Source of the DNA: Gonapodya sp. JEL0774
Taxonomy: Eukaryota; Monoblepharomycota; Monoblepharidomycetes; Monoblepharidales; Gonapodyaceae
Direction: 5' to 3'
Length of the DNA: 39,898 bases
Assembly (NCBI GenBank): GCA_027604505.1
Contig: JADIIX010000171.1
Location: forward strand, 1-39,898
Shown here: positions 1 through 11,992 of the stretch, in pieces
Position numbering within the stretch: position 1 is the first letter of the stretch
Layout: each line of letters opens with the position of its first letter
The notes under the pieces: generated by a model
Database searches by the model: none
Told to the model about the DNA's origin: nothing
What the model saw: only the letters and a program-made list of their open reading frames with translations
Translations under genes and position numbers: made by a program

Positions 1-2371
1 GTGTTCGAGGTGTAGAATATATTTGCTATCTACGCGGCGCAGCTAAACCCTCACACATTGACCCGTTCTGTCACACTTCTTCATCAGTATTCTTAACGAC
101 CACTCTTCTGTAGTTCAATCCTCGCCATATATCAATTTGTTTGAGACCAGTGGTGCTGTAGGCGAGGAGAGGACAACTTTGTGAGTCCACTATTGGGTGA
201 GAAGGAGTGGTTCAATAATGTGCTGACCTCATTGTTGTCGTTATTTTGCTCTAGTGCATTCCCCATCCCCAACAACACATCGCATTTCTACAACTACCTC
301 TAACTCGTATTCCATGACATTTACCAAGCAATATCCCTTGGGCGCGACATGAACGAGATTGATGCTCATCTGAATCACCAGAAGCAAGTACACATCCAAC
401 GTTCTGGCACAAGGAGTCTCACTCATTTTTCATCCTCTGTAGAAATATTGATGTTGCGCCGTGGCGGCAGTCAGAATGCTTGGAAGGGGGAGAACAGGAA
501 GCAGGGGTTGTGTCAGCTGTCGCAGGAGACCAAATTCTTGTTTACCCCCTGGCCTTTGACATACTCTGCCTCCTCAATGTGTACTCCAGATGTGTGGGAG
601 CCTACGTACAGAGGACAATGTGTGGGAGCACCTTAACATTTTGTCACCTCAAGTTGGGGGGGTGAGGTCTGAGGACCAGTGATGAAGATTGTATTTCACT
701 CTGATGGTGTTGTATTTTCCTCCATACTGATATTTTGTTGGAATGGAGGACAAGCGGCAGAGAGAAGCACAAGGAGCGTCATGTCACGACACTGAAGTCG
801 AGTCAATGTCTGGGTGAGTGAATGAGTGTTCATTTTATTTAATGTTCTCACCACTTACTGAATCTAATATTTTGCAATCAGGTCAAGTTTTGGGCGGTGC
901 CTATGGTATCTGGTCAAGTTGACAATCAACCTTTGTCCTTTGGGGACACTTATCAGCTCTTCCTTACGGCATTGGTTGTTTTACTGAGTTTTGTACCTCA
1001 CACAGAAGTTTGCATGATCTAATAGCCCATGTGCCTTTTGAACACAAGTGAGTCCAAACATTATGGATCAAGCCACACTGTTCATTTTGCTGGATTCCAT
1101 GTTTTCTCCCAGTGGACTGTCTACATTAGAACACTTAACGGGAGTCACAAAATGGTTGGACATCAGAGAAGGGAAGCTATCGAGGACACTGGTGACCACA
1201 AATGACGCTCAGGGGAACTTTTTCTATTTTGCTGCTCTGGGGGATTTCTTTGCTCTTAAGCCGTTACAGAACCTCGTGGTAAATCTTCAGTTCTGCACTC
1301 ACTTCTTGATTTGGGTGGTAACAATAATTGCTGCATTGAAAGGGAACTGTGGACTATAAAAGAATTCAGAATTTCCTCACATAAAAAAGTCTTTGGCCTG
1401 CCCCCAAAAGTGGGGTTCCTGGCCCAGAGCTTGATTAGGCAAGGAGATTTGGTCCAAATTAACTGACAGTTCTGGAAAGTTGTAAGACCCCGAATGGTAA
1501 GAGAATCTCTTCTATTCTATTTATATGGAAGCACTGGTGACTCTATTCTGACAGGAACACGCGAGATGCTGCGCTTATTCTTACCCGAGGGTTGTTTGCT
1601 GTGTGGAAGTTGGTGAAGTTTTCCTTCCCTATTGCCACAACCTTCCATGAATTCGGGAAGTGAAAGCCTCCTCATTCCTACCTTAATTGCCTAGATAAAG
1701 TATCTTGCTAATTTTGGTCTTTGTAGAGCTTATCAAGTCATCTTCACAGGAGAACAGCGGAGTTGTTATGGATTCATCTGAAATGATTGCCACCCACTGC
1801 CATCGAAGGGATCCCATCTCGGTCGCGGGGCGGAATGCGTCACCTGACTCGGGAGCCCGCCGGTGGGTGTTTGGTCGGAGCAGTCACAAAATCGTCAATT
1901 TCAAGTCGTCATTATTGGGTGTGTACGTTTGTTGTTTGGTCCCTGTTTTTGCGTTTTTGTTGGATGGGATTCCCAGGGATCAGAAAGAAGTCGTCACAGA
2001 GCTTGCCTGTGGAGCGCTAACGTTCTTGAGTTGTTGGGTTCGGACTCCGAAACGAGTATCGGGCTCAGAGATGCTTGATGTTGCTGTACAACACAGAACA
2101 TTGAAGCACATCTATCCGCTATTGCGGATACATTCTTCTCAGAATATTAAATGAAACCAATGAAAATTCTGAGCGAGACAGAATAATCTGGCAATTCTTC
2201 ACCATAATCCCTATTCCACTTCTCTACAGCAGATTAACCAAAACAGAAAAATTGACCTTGTGCGGAACTTTTCCCTGTTTCTTCGACTTGTGTGTTACGT
2301 AAAAAAATTCCGGATATGTACGACTGTCTTGCCTCTTGGCAAATGCTTCCGATCTCGGCTCGGTGAAATAC
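1..2371. other. No supportable gene; AT-richer leader region
   Basis: This stretch holds only short open frames in all six frames, and none shows a recognisable motif or a chain of exons with consistent phase. The longest is a 149-codon + frame at 1705-2154, which has a hydrophobic patch but no family resemblance and no ATG-anchored exon structure. I see no transposon ends, RNA gene or repeat array. A 19-nt word at 469-487 recurs in the coding exon at 12139-12157, which may mark a small dispersed fragment. Confidence 0.5.
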
Positions 2372-2410
2372 ATGGGACATGACTTTCAATCTTCTCCCAC
2401 GCCCAAACCA

Positions 2411-3979
2411 ATGTCCAGCTCCAACGCATCATCCAAACCCAGAATTTTCTACCCGGGTGGTCTTCGACCGCGCGCCATTGAAAAACTGAGAGGGGATCAG
2501 ACTGTGATCGTGGTTGGAGTACAAAAGGATGGCATACCCAGGTAAGCCGGAGTGACCGACCAAGCGGACGAGGCCAAGGGAGAGAACCCTTGCATTTTCG
2601 ATGTAAATTTGATTTTCTGCACGGATGTGGTAATGTGGTTCGTGGCGGACTTGTTCTAAACAGGGCAGAGCTGTTGAAGATGATGCGAGAGCAACAGCCG
2701 ATCCATGGCATCATTGGATACATGAACCCCATTAACGATGAGGTCCTCGATGCGTGTGGATCTGAGCTGAGAGTGGTGTCCACGCCGGTGAGTTCCTGGT
2801 TTGAGCGCTGGCAGCATGGCGGGCATTGCACCTGCTGCCATGTATTCACACAATCACGACCCGAAAAATACAAGTTACCCTCAACTACCACTTTCATTCT
2901 TAGTCCGTCGGATTCGACCACATTTCTGTTCCCCTCCTCGCCGCGCGCAACATCAAGCTTGGACACACACCATCTATCCTGAACCATGCCGTCGCAGAAA
3001 CGTGTGTGCTGCTCGTCTTGGCGACACTGAGAAAGTGGAATGGGATGCAGAGGGTGATCAAGTCGGGGGACGTGAGTGGCGGGGGAGACACGTGAGGGGT
3101 TTTGGTGGATCTGTGGGGCTGACCATAATATGGCCGGTATGGGTTCTTGGTTCTTGTTCCATTCGGTCAGTGGTCTCTGCAATCCGTGTGAGTACAACTT
3201 TGGCATTATTTAAACCAACCTTGAACCTTCAGCGACATTGATACCCCCACCATGATATTCCAAAGCCCGCACGGTAACGATCTCCGTCACATGAACGTTG
3301 GCATCTTTGGTCTCGGTCGCGTCGGCCAAGAATGCGCCGCGCGTCTCTCGGCTTTCGGCTGCACCATCCGATACTCCGATATACGTCCCGTTCCACAAAC
3401 CGCCATCGCAGGGAACAATACGGGGTCCCTCGAATACGTACCTGGCTTAGATCTCCTTGCAGAAAAGTCTGATCTTTTGGTTGTGGCGTGTGATTTGAAC
3501 GACAGCACAAGGGGCATTGTCGGAGAGAGTGTGCTAAAGAAGTTGAGGGGCGGCAACGGTGGGTGGCTTGTGAATATCGCAAGAGGCCCTGTGGTGGATC
3601 AGGAAGCGCTGGTGAGGGGGTTGAAGGAAGGCTGGGTTCAGGGTGCAGGGTTGGATGTAAGTGGTGACAATTTGCGAGTGGAGCTTGTTATGTTGGATAC
3701 GTATTTTCCTCACATAGGTGATGGTACCGGAACCGCTACCCGTGAACCACGAGCTGCAGACTCTCGAGAACGCGGTGCTCTTGCCACATCAAGGCACTGC
3801 GACGGTCGAAACCCGGTGAGAATTTATCGGGTGTTCGTCATCACTTGCAATGACTTAACTTCGCTTCTATTGGCGAAACTCTCAGTGACGCGATGGCGTT
3901 TATGTGCGTTGAGAATGGACTCAGGGGGGTACACGGTCAGATGATGCCTGCCAGTGTCGACATGTCGCGGTACAAGTAG
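2411..3979 (+). CDS. D-isomer-specific 2-hydroxyacid dehydrogenase, 7 exons
   Basis: Predicted NAD(P)-dependent reductase of 2-oxoacids such as glyoxylate or hydroxypyruvate, cytosolic. Exons: 2411-2541, 2664-2787, 2904-3071, 3171-3187, 3233-3656, 3718-3815 and 3886-3979. They sum to 1056 nt in one frame (351 aa), the usual family size. The substrate-domain signature VGFDH is in exon 3. The Rossmann motif GIFGLGRVG (glycines near 173, 175 and 178) is in exon 5. The catalytic Arg is in NIARGPVVD, the Glu in VPEPLP and the His in LLPHQGTAT. An in-frame upstream ATG at 2372 would add 13 residues; I chose 2411 because the conserved fold begins directly after it. Exon 4 is only 17 nt, but the phase requires it and it supplies the Trp expected after the GD. 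The P450 gene follows 379 nt downstream on the same strand. The family call is firm; the substrate is unknown. Confidence 0.9.
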
Positions 3980-4358
3980 TACATCATGTAACCAACCTGC
4001 AAAAGAGAACAGTGTTTGTCGCTCACAATTTGCTATGTATGTGCTCGAATAATCGCCTTGTGCGAACATGCCGTTTCACACTTTCCCTGGTGTGTCTGTG
4101 GTCACTATCGTTGCACGACGAGTCACCGGAGACAACGATCCTCCGGATGGTTAGCTCAAAAGCCAGCGTTTTGGGGGATTCCCGAGGCTGAAGCTGCAAA
4201 ATCTCAATCTCAAAGAGATTATATCGTTTTTTTGTTCCCTACAGTCTTAATTCAACGGTGTTCGCAGAGGTGAATCGGAAACATTTTGGCCGATGTTGAA
4301 AAGCAATTCTAACACATCATTCCACAACTCTCCTTTTGTGCCGTCTTGCAGTTTCACC
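3980..4358. promoter_or_regulatory. Intergenic gap, presumed P450 promoter
   Basis: A 379-nt spacer between the dehydrogenase stop and the P450 start. A pyrimidine-rich tract ending in CAG lies at about 4333-4350, just before the start codon, and could be the 3' end of a 5'UTR intron. I see no TATA box or operator that I can name. Confidence 0.3.
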
Positions 4359-6277
4359 ATGGCCATCATCGTCGACTTGTTTTCCTCCCTCTCCCCACTC
4401 AGTGTTCTCTTCGCCGTCTTGGCACTCGTCGTGGCCGTTCTGGTATTCGCGAGCATATCAGGCACACTGTCGTCCGACCAAGCGTCGAAACTCGCGAAGA
4501 TTGATCCAAACCATCATTTATCCGTAAGAGTTTTCGAGGACGGAAAGGCTAGAGAGGTTGCAGACAAGTTTGACTTGAGGAAGTTGCCGGATGACTTCTT
4601 CAAGGACCCGTTCAAGGTGAGCTTTTCACAACTAATGTTGCCAATTACGCTTGGTGGCGTGGGAGCTATTGCGTGTCCTTTGCCAACCGGATCATGGAGT
4701 GAACCCAGTCTCTCCTCACCTCTGTTTCTTTCAAAAGTATTATCACGCCCTCCGCACTTATGCGCCCATCAAGCAAATGCCCGATGGCTCTTACTTTTTA
4801 TCACGCTATGCGGATATCGTACAAGTCTACAACAATGCACGTGCTTTCTCCTCAGACAAAAAGATCGAGTTCGCCCCGAAGTACGGAGCGAACAGTCTTC
4901 TTTTTGAACATCATACAACCAGTCTCGTGTTTTCCGATCCGCCTTATCATACGAGAGTCAGAAGACTTCTCGTTGGGGCACTGAGTCAGCGGGCGATTGA
5001 TGCCATGGAACCGGGGCTAATCAGGAGAGTGGATGAATTGTTAGATATTGCAGAAAAGAAGAGAAATGTTGGTACGTGACTTTGCCAGCGTAAATCAGTT
5101 GACTGGTCTTGGCGGATTTTACAACGAACCCGAATGCAGACATAATTGAAGACTTCGCGTCTGCCATCCCAATTGAAATTATTGGTAATCTCCTCGACAT
5201 CCCTCATTCCGAGCGTGAACCCCTCCGCCAGTGGTCACTCGATATTTTGGGCGCCCTCGAATCGAGCCTGACGCAAGACCAGTTGGAGAGGGGCGAAAAA
5301 AGCGTTAAAGAGTTTTTGGAGTATCTGAAGGGTTTAATTGCGAGGAGACTAGAGAAACCGGGTAATAGGGATACCGACATGCTCACGAGATTAAGTGAGT
5401 GCTCTTGACCTTTGATGAGGAGACGGTACACATGATTTAATTTGACCAACGTAGTGCTCGGAGATTCGACCGGCGAAAAATTCACGGAAACAGAGCTCAT
5501 GCAAAACTGCATATTTCTATTGAATGCCGGACACGAAGTGAGTACATTTTGGGTGTTAGCATCTTCACATACAAGTCTCGTTCAAACTTTGTCTGGTTTG
5601 CAGACCACAACGAACCTCATCGGAAACTCTCTGGTGATGCTCGCCGAGTGGCCAGATCAGAAGAAGTTCCTTCTTGACAATCTGAACGACATGGATGTCA
5701 TCAAAACTGCAGTGGAAGGTGAGCACAGATATTGCTGTGATTGTCCCAACCGGATTGAAGAGGTCAGGCTCATACGTCCTTCGATAATCGCACACGAAAC
5801 GATAGAGTTCTTGCGTTTCGAATCATCGAATCAACTGGGTAACCGCCGAACAACACAAGAAGTGACGGTTGGTGGTGTAAAAATGCCGATTGGCACTCTA
5901 GGTGAGCAAGCCTGGCTGTATCCATGTTTCCGCAATCCCAACCACCGTTTCTGACGTCAATTATTTGTACGCGGACAGTGACCATTGGTATGGGGGCAGC
6001 CAATCGAGACCCCGACCAATTCCCGGATCCTGATGTACTGGACTTGCAACGAGCTCGGAACAAGCATGTCGCGTTTGCGTCAGGAATCCATCAGTGTGCT
6101 GGAATGAACCTTGCCCGTTTAGAAGGTCGGATAGCGGTGCAACGTTGGCTCAAGAGGTTCCCTAATTATATTTTGACGAGCGAACCAGAGCGCAACCGGA
6201 GGGCGCGTTTTCGGGGGTTTGGACGTGTCAACTGCAATGTCCATGGTGAGGGAAAAGAGTATGTTAGGGACTATTAG
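4359..6277 (+). CDS. Cytochrome P450 monooxygenase, bacterial-type core, membrane-anchored, 7 exons
   Basis: Heme-thiolate monooxygenase. Exons: 4359-4616, 4738-5071, 5140-5394, 5455-5537, 5604-5718, 5806-5901 and 5979-6277, totalling 1440 nt (479 aa), which is a normal P450 length. The start has a strong CACCATGG context. A hydrophobic segment at about residues 8-33 should anchor it in the ER. The I-helix oxygen-binding motif is AGHETT (307-312), the ExxR motif is E349-F-L-R352, and the heme loop is FASGIHQCAG with the thiolate at Cys420. The core (HQCAG followed by LARLE, and RDPDQFPDPD) resembles soluble bacterial P450s more than typical fungal microsomal ones. The first intron ends in AAG; the homology runs directly across that join. 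No reductase partner is in the window. The substrate cannot be read from sequence. Confidence 0.92.
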
Positions 6278-6528
6278 TTATTGAGATACCTTGTAGTGTG
6301 GCGTGCAAATATTCGACATTTAGTTACAGCTGGATTGAATTTACAGGTCAAGTGAAGAGGTGGACACCAATATAGAGTCTTTAATAAACTTTGGATGACA
6401 GTGTGATACATTCTTGGCGGGCTGAACATAAGTGACGCTCCGCCTTCAAGGTATTATTCGTTTCGTAGCGCACATTCAACAGCCGAGAGTCATCGAACTA
6501 AACCCCAGCGAAAAGAGAGTCTCTGAAG

Positions 6529-9421
6529 ATGGAACGCACTCTTCATGGACTGATTTTCCTGGCGGTCCTCGCGGTTCTAGTTACCCCCTATCACACCGTA
6601 TCGGCAGCTTTGTCCCCCGCTGCCACCAAAGCGCAGGGCGTCGCCACGTACCAACAGCTTCTCAATTTCTCACTCTTTTTTTTTGACGCACAAAAACTGG
6701 GGACCCTCCCACCTGATAACCCATTCTCTTGGTGAGTGTCCGCGGCAGATAATCGCATTAGCCGATGGGCAATATTGCATCGCACACACCAGAGGGTATC
6801 ATGGAGCGTTCGCTTGGTACATGGCGGGTGTCATCGGACACCGGTGTTGGTCACTGGCATCGTAGCCCTTGACGCTGCAAAGCTCAACATTCGAGGTCAC
6901 CTTCACCGTTTCTGCCCCTTTTGACCCTCTCCATTTCTTCAGGCGTCGGTCAGCAGTCGAACTGGATGGCGGGGACTCGAAAGTTGACCTGGGAGGAGGT
7001 TACGCCGATGGCGGAACATACCTCAAGTGCACTTTCCCGCTCGCTCACGCGACGACAATGATGGCATGGGGTGGTATTGAGTTCTGGGACGGGTACTCCA
7101 AAGCTGGACTTGGTGATAAACTCATCGCGGTTTTGAAGTGAGTCACGTGGTGTGTCTCCTTGCGTTCAATGCTCACGGGTTGAAGGTTCTTCTTTGACCT
7201 GAAGGTGGTCCACCGACTACCTTCTCAAGGCCTCGGCGACACCTACTCTGTTGTTCGTTCAGGTTGGAGATCTTGGCGTGGAGTCTGGCAACTGGGGAAA
7301 CGATTCCTCCATTCCGACACCCCGCCCGTCTTTTGCCGTGGCCACCACAAACGCGACCGACATCGTGGCAGAAACCGCTGCCGCTCTCGTGTCCGCAGCG
7401 TCTCTCTTTCGACTTCATTCCTCCCTTCCTTCGAACTACTCACAAGCGCTTCTCGCGCGCGGCCTTAACTTGTATGCTCAGGCGTACAACTCCACCTCAC
7501 GACAGCGATACCAGGACTCTGCACCAGCTGCTTCTGGCACATATCCGTCTTCTGGGTATGATGACGAACTCATTTGGGCCACTGCTTGGTGCACCTACGC
7601 GACTCAGGTGTTCGCTTTCAATTCGACCAATACACCTTTAAGCAACACAACGGGCAACGCGACAGCACCAGTTCCCGCCGAAAATCTTACACGAGATCTT
7701 CTCGCCTCTCGTACACTTTCACTGTATTCCACCGCATCTTGGAGCAACAGCACATCTTACTCTCCACCATTTTGGGACAACAAGATTCCTCAAATCTATG
7801 TTCTTCTACATCGACTTTTGAACATCACTCAGCGTGCCGATGAATGGGTTGCACCGCTGTATCAAACTACGAATGCAACTGCGCGTGCAGGCTTCTTCAC
7901 CCCTGGAGGACTGGTCTTCTGGGCGGGAGCCAGTGATACCTACTCATCCCACATCGCCTCGGAGGTTGCGTTTTTGAGCTTTGTCCTCGCAAAGGGTATG
8001 AGAGAACTCAACAGGAGTGGCGCAGATGCCGTGGAAAGCGTCGGAGTATTTCAACTTGGGTACCTATTGGGGAACAACCCCGCAGGTATCCCTTATGTGA
8101 GTGCTCGACACCACTACGTCATCTAATTTGTGTGTCACGGTGTGCTTTTCGTTTCCAATTCTTATCCAGGTTACTGGGATCAACTCTCTCTCACCTCTCC
8201 GCGCGTCTCATCGCCCTTCCTCCGGCATCAGTTCTCTAGCGTGCGCACTCAATTCGACTTCCCCCAATTTTTACCAACTGAGAGGAGCTCTGGTCGCGGG
8301 GCCAGATTCAAGAGATGGGTTCTCGGATGTCCGCGCAGCTTGGCAAGGTGGTAATCAGGTGCGTGACTTGATCGGTTCACAGCCGAGGGATCAACGGTCC
8401 GTTGGCGAACTTTGACAGACATGAAACTGTTTTGTACATCACGTGTCGCAAGCCCACTATCGTCGCGCAATCTGGCTACACCTCCGCTCTCGCCTACATT
8501 CTCCAGCAACCCGCATCATCACCGAATTTCCCACTGCTACCAGAAGTCTCTGCCGATATTCAACTTACTTTTTCGGACCCATGCGCCCCCCTTTCAAGCT
8601 CAGCCACTCCTCCTCCTCCTCCTCCTCCTCCTGCAGTAGATTCTGGAAGTAACAGGACCGCCATCGGAGCGGGTGTAGCCGCTGGTGTGGTAGTCGTTGT
8701 CCTGATGGGAGTCGCTGGCATCATCATGTACAATCGCCGGAAGAACATTGATGCAGGGGAGTCTGCCGTGCTTGGATCCTTTAGCAACAGAGAAATCGAG
8801 GTGAATGAACATGGACATGCAGCGGAACCTACGAATCACGACGGCGATGGTGCGTTTAGTGATAGCGGGACGCTTGTGGACAGAGGAAGCATGGACTTGG
8901 ACACAAGGCTAGCCATCGCAAGATCCCTAACGCCGAACGTGGGGACTGTGGAAACGCCAACCGGACAAGTTCCCGAGAGGCCTGTTTCGCCACGAACCAG
9001 AGCCCGGGAGGCATATCTAGAATCTCTTCAAACTCCGACGTGGTCAGGTTCGCTTGGGACAACTGGGGGTCAGCGTAGGAGATCTGGACGAGCACCGAAC
9101 CGCAATACATCGGGGAGAGAGCGCAGAACGCGAAGCACTGCGGAGGACACTGCTGGCGGAAATCAGACAACAAGCAGTGGGATTTTATCGTCGACCCTCG
9201 GGTCGCTGGGTTTGGGCCGAGTTCGAAGCATCCTTGGTCAGTCGAGAGTACCAGCTGCTGCGAGTGATGCGAATACCGCGTCCACAATTGAGCTCCTAAC
9301 GTCGGATGTTGAGACGACTGGCGATTTACCTCCTGCCCCCAATTCCACCGAAGTTGTAACGGCAAGACAATTGTCAGGTGAAAACGCGGCAGTGCTCTCT
9401 GCGGAGCAAAGGGAGCATTAG
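6529..9421 (+). CDS. GH9-fold type I membrane protein lacking both catalytic carboxylates, 5 exons
   Basis: Exons: 6529-6731, 6943-7137, 7205-8096, 8170-8358 and 8453-9421, totalling 2448 nt (815 aa). Residues 1-27 look like a signal peptide. About 68-512 is a glycoside hydrolase family 9 (endoglucanase) domain with recognisable YDDELIWATAWCTY, LLGNNPAGIPYVTG and SHRPSSG blocks and many N-glycosylation sequons. An octa-proline run is followed by one transmembrane helix (about 562-586), a basic stop-transfer NRRK and a Ser/Thr-rich cytoplasmic tail of about 225 aa. The usual base motif DAGD reads D90-G-G-T93, so the second Asp is Thr. The usual NE acid near the C-terminus reads NQ (Q493). Both catalytic positions are therefore changed, which suggests a glucan-binding receptor-like pseudoenzyme. 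That role is inference. Introns 2 and 4 end in AAG. Confidence 0.85.
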
Positions 9422-9881
9422 CATGCACATATGGTGGTTTGGTTGAGGATCCAAGCTTTGGGTGGTTTTTCAGGGAATGATGGGCAATATCTCATTCGTG
9501 GGGAAACTGTGATCAATTGTGGACACCCACCAGGTTATCAATGAATGTGATCTCTAGTTCTCAATGATTTTATTCTATTTATTTCTACGTAACTATTTTT
9601 ATGATGTGTGCTATTTCATCGGGTAATAGAGCCAAGTATGTGAGGAATCGTCCTCGTAGGCAAAATCAAATTTATGGTCCCCGCATATATTCGGTCTAAG
9701 CGTTCGTCTTGGGCAGTCTGTGTTCAGAAATTCATTATAACATCGTTGCATGGTTGCATCAGATCGTCCTGCCCTGAGCCCTCCCTGGCCGCCAAACCCC
9801 TTTTGCGGCAGATGAAACTCGGGGCAGCGACATCCCAAATACAAGTTCAAGAGCTGGCGCTTTTCTCTTGACCACCTCGCG
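9422..9881. other. Intergenic gap, no gene seen
   Basis: A 460-nt spacer between the GH9-like gene and the SH3 membrane-protein gene. It has an AT-rich stretch at about 9560-9610, consistent with a 3' end region. I see no RNA gene or repeat. Confidence 0.4.
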
Positions 9882-11626
9882 ATGACTTCGCGAATGTACC
9901 AGCGCTCACTTCGGCGGAGTCGATTAGTGATCCCTTTGCTGGCATGTGTGCTGATCATCCTGAATTTGCGGTTAACTCTCGGCCAAGTCATGTCCGTGAA
10001 TGGCTGCGTTTGCACGACGCCATGCACGGGTGGAGTCAATGCTGCCACGGGAAATATGGAATTTGTGAGCCTTGCAGTGCCCGTTTCTCCTAAACGACGT
10101 GGAACTGACATCCACCGTCCTATACGGACAGTTCTGTTTCACTGCCGCTACATGTAGAAACGCTATGCTGACTGCAGATCGAAGAACCTGGGATTTTTGT
10201 GTACCAGTGAGTCATTGGGGTTTTGCGTGGTTATTGGCGTGGATGCCCTGTGTGCTCAAATACCGAATCATCACGAAAGACGTCCTCCACTCTCACAGTG
10301 CAAAGAAGCTCCTCCAGTCTTGCAGCTTCGCGCTCTTCTTCACGCTCGACCGCCGCGATTCGTACAACAAGCTCTGCAGTGTTGACATCACAGGCCCCAA
10401 AACCTCCTCCCTCCCCTACCCCCATTGTGGCATCCACAGGCATACGAGTATCTGTCGGCAAACCATCACAAGCCTCAAAACCGACTTTCACCTCCTCTGC
10501 CGCTGCCGCTGACTTGGCTGCTGCGGCGACGTCCAACCGTATTGTCATGGGGTCAATTGTTCCGGATACCATGATGTCCACTGCCGCGCCAGCTGCTGCT
10601 GGGAGCAGTGCTACGATTGTCGGCATAGTAGTTGCACTGCTTGTCATGGCGGCTGTTGCGGGTCTTGTGGCACTCGTGGTGGTGAAGAGGCGTCACGACA
10701 GACGGGATCGAGAGGACACATTCGACCCAGCAAGATATGGATACGCAGTTTCAGGTCATTCATCAACTCAACGTCGCGATTGGGCGCAGTCGGCACGCTT
10801 TCCCGGGGATCCTCGTACTGGTCCTCCGATTAATATCCTCGTCTCCAAACGGCCAACCGATCAACGAAGGGAGCAACGCCCTTTCCCTGCCGAACTCACG
10901 ACCCAAACGCGCTCCGGCACCTCAGATCGTGGACCAAAGGCGAGAGACATGTCGCTTCCCCCAGGTGTTTTGTCAGCTGGTAGACGTGATGTGCAGGAGT
11001 CGCGCACTCGGCTTGGCGAGAGACCTCCTGCACCACCACCAAAGGGAATCAACGTAATAGCTGCAGAGGGCGGGATTATGCCGCACGAGGTGCCGCGTGC
11101 CTCAAATCGCAGAGGGTCGGCGGGAGATACACGTCCAATCGGAACAGACACTGTCGGGCACCGGAAGGTGCCTGCTTCACGAACGAGAAGTGATGACCCA
11201 ACATTGAATGCAATCAACTCTAAAGGGTCTGTAGATGTGCGAGGTCCACCGCCATCTCTTCCTCCTCTCGCTTCTTTCACATCTGATGCAACGCCTGCAA
11301 AGGGCACTCTTCCGTGGAAGACCCGTTCAGATCCGGTTGTCCCCACGCAGACACTAACTCACGGTGGTGGGAGCGACGCAAGCACTGGTCGGGATGTCTC
11401 GTTGGGCCCTTCACCACCGGAGACATCAACAAAAACGTACCTCGTTACTGGTGGCTACGAACCTCGTCGCATAGGCGGTATGCGATTGAGACCAGGACAG
11501 CGTGTTGTAGTTTGGGAGCGATATGGTGATGGATACGTTCTTGGCAGAGACGTGGCCACCGGGGTGGAAGGGGTCTTTCCGGCAACTTGCCTGGACGGTT
11601 TTGACGAGAAGGCGGACATTCCGTAG
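9882..11626 (+). CDS. Type I membrane protein: Cys-rich ectodomain, Ser/Thr stalk, TM helix, C-terminal SH3
   Basis: Exons: 9882-10064, 10132-10206 and 10280-11626 (534 aa). A basic N-terminus and a hydrophobic stretch (about 14-34) act as signal peptide. The mature N-terminus has a compact cysteine framework: GCVCTTPC, then FCFTAATC, then WDFC, encoded partly by a 75-nt second exon. A Ser/Thr-rich stalk follows, then a TM helix at about 198-221 with a basic flank (KRRHDRR), a disordered tail with the proline motif RPPAPPPKG, and an SH3 domain at about 472-530 (GYEPRRIGGMRLRPGQ, WERYGDGYVLGRD, GVFPATCL). SH3 domains bind proline-rich peptides, so this is a likely surface protein with a cytoplasmic adaptor module. 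The acceptor of intron 2 (AAG, 10277-10279) is inferred from phase only. The next gene is a paralogue with the same exon plan. Confidence 0.82.
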
Positions 11627-11992
11627 TTGCTGTAACTTGTATTCCAACTCGGATGTTTTGAATACATTAAGCGCCCCCAAAAATGTGGGCGATACCCGGT
11701 ATCAGTTGTGCCAATGCCGAGGGAATCAGGGGCACACTGACCTTTCTCTGATCTCTGATCAAAACCTGCAAAGATCTCACCAGGGAAAGAATCAAAGAGT
11801 CCAGAGTAACGCATTTAGATTTAAATGTTTACCAAATTATAATGCCAGCATCAATTTTCTGTGTTTTGTTCGGTGACGAGAAATTAATTCATTCATTCGG
11901 CCTTTGGTGCCACAGATCGGGTGAGGGGGGCTGTTTCTGCAGTCTTTCTGGCTTCCTACCCACAATCACCAGAGCGACCGTTTCAGGTGGGA
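11627..11992. other. Intergenic gap between the two paralogues
   Basis: A 366-nt spacer containing an AT-rich patch at about 11815-11870. I see no gene, RNA or repeat in it. Confidence 0.4.

Noticed and set aside
4145-4215. tRNA-like D-loop word (GGTTAGCTCAA)
   Set aside because: No matching T-loop (GTTCGANTC), anticodon stem or acceptor stem follows at the right spacing.
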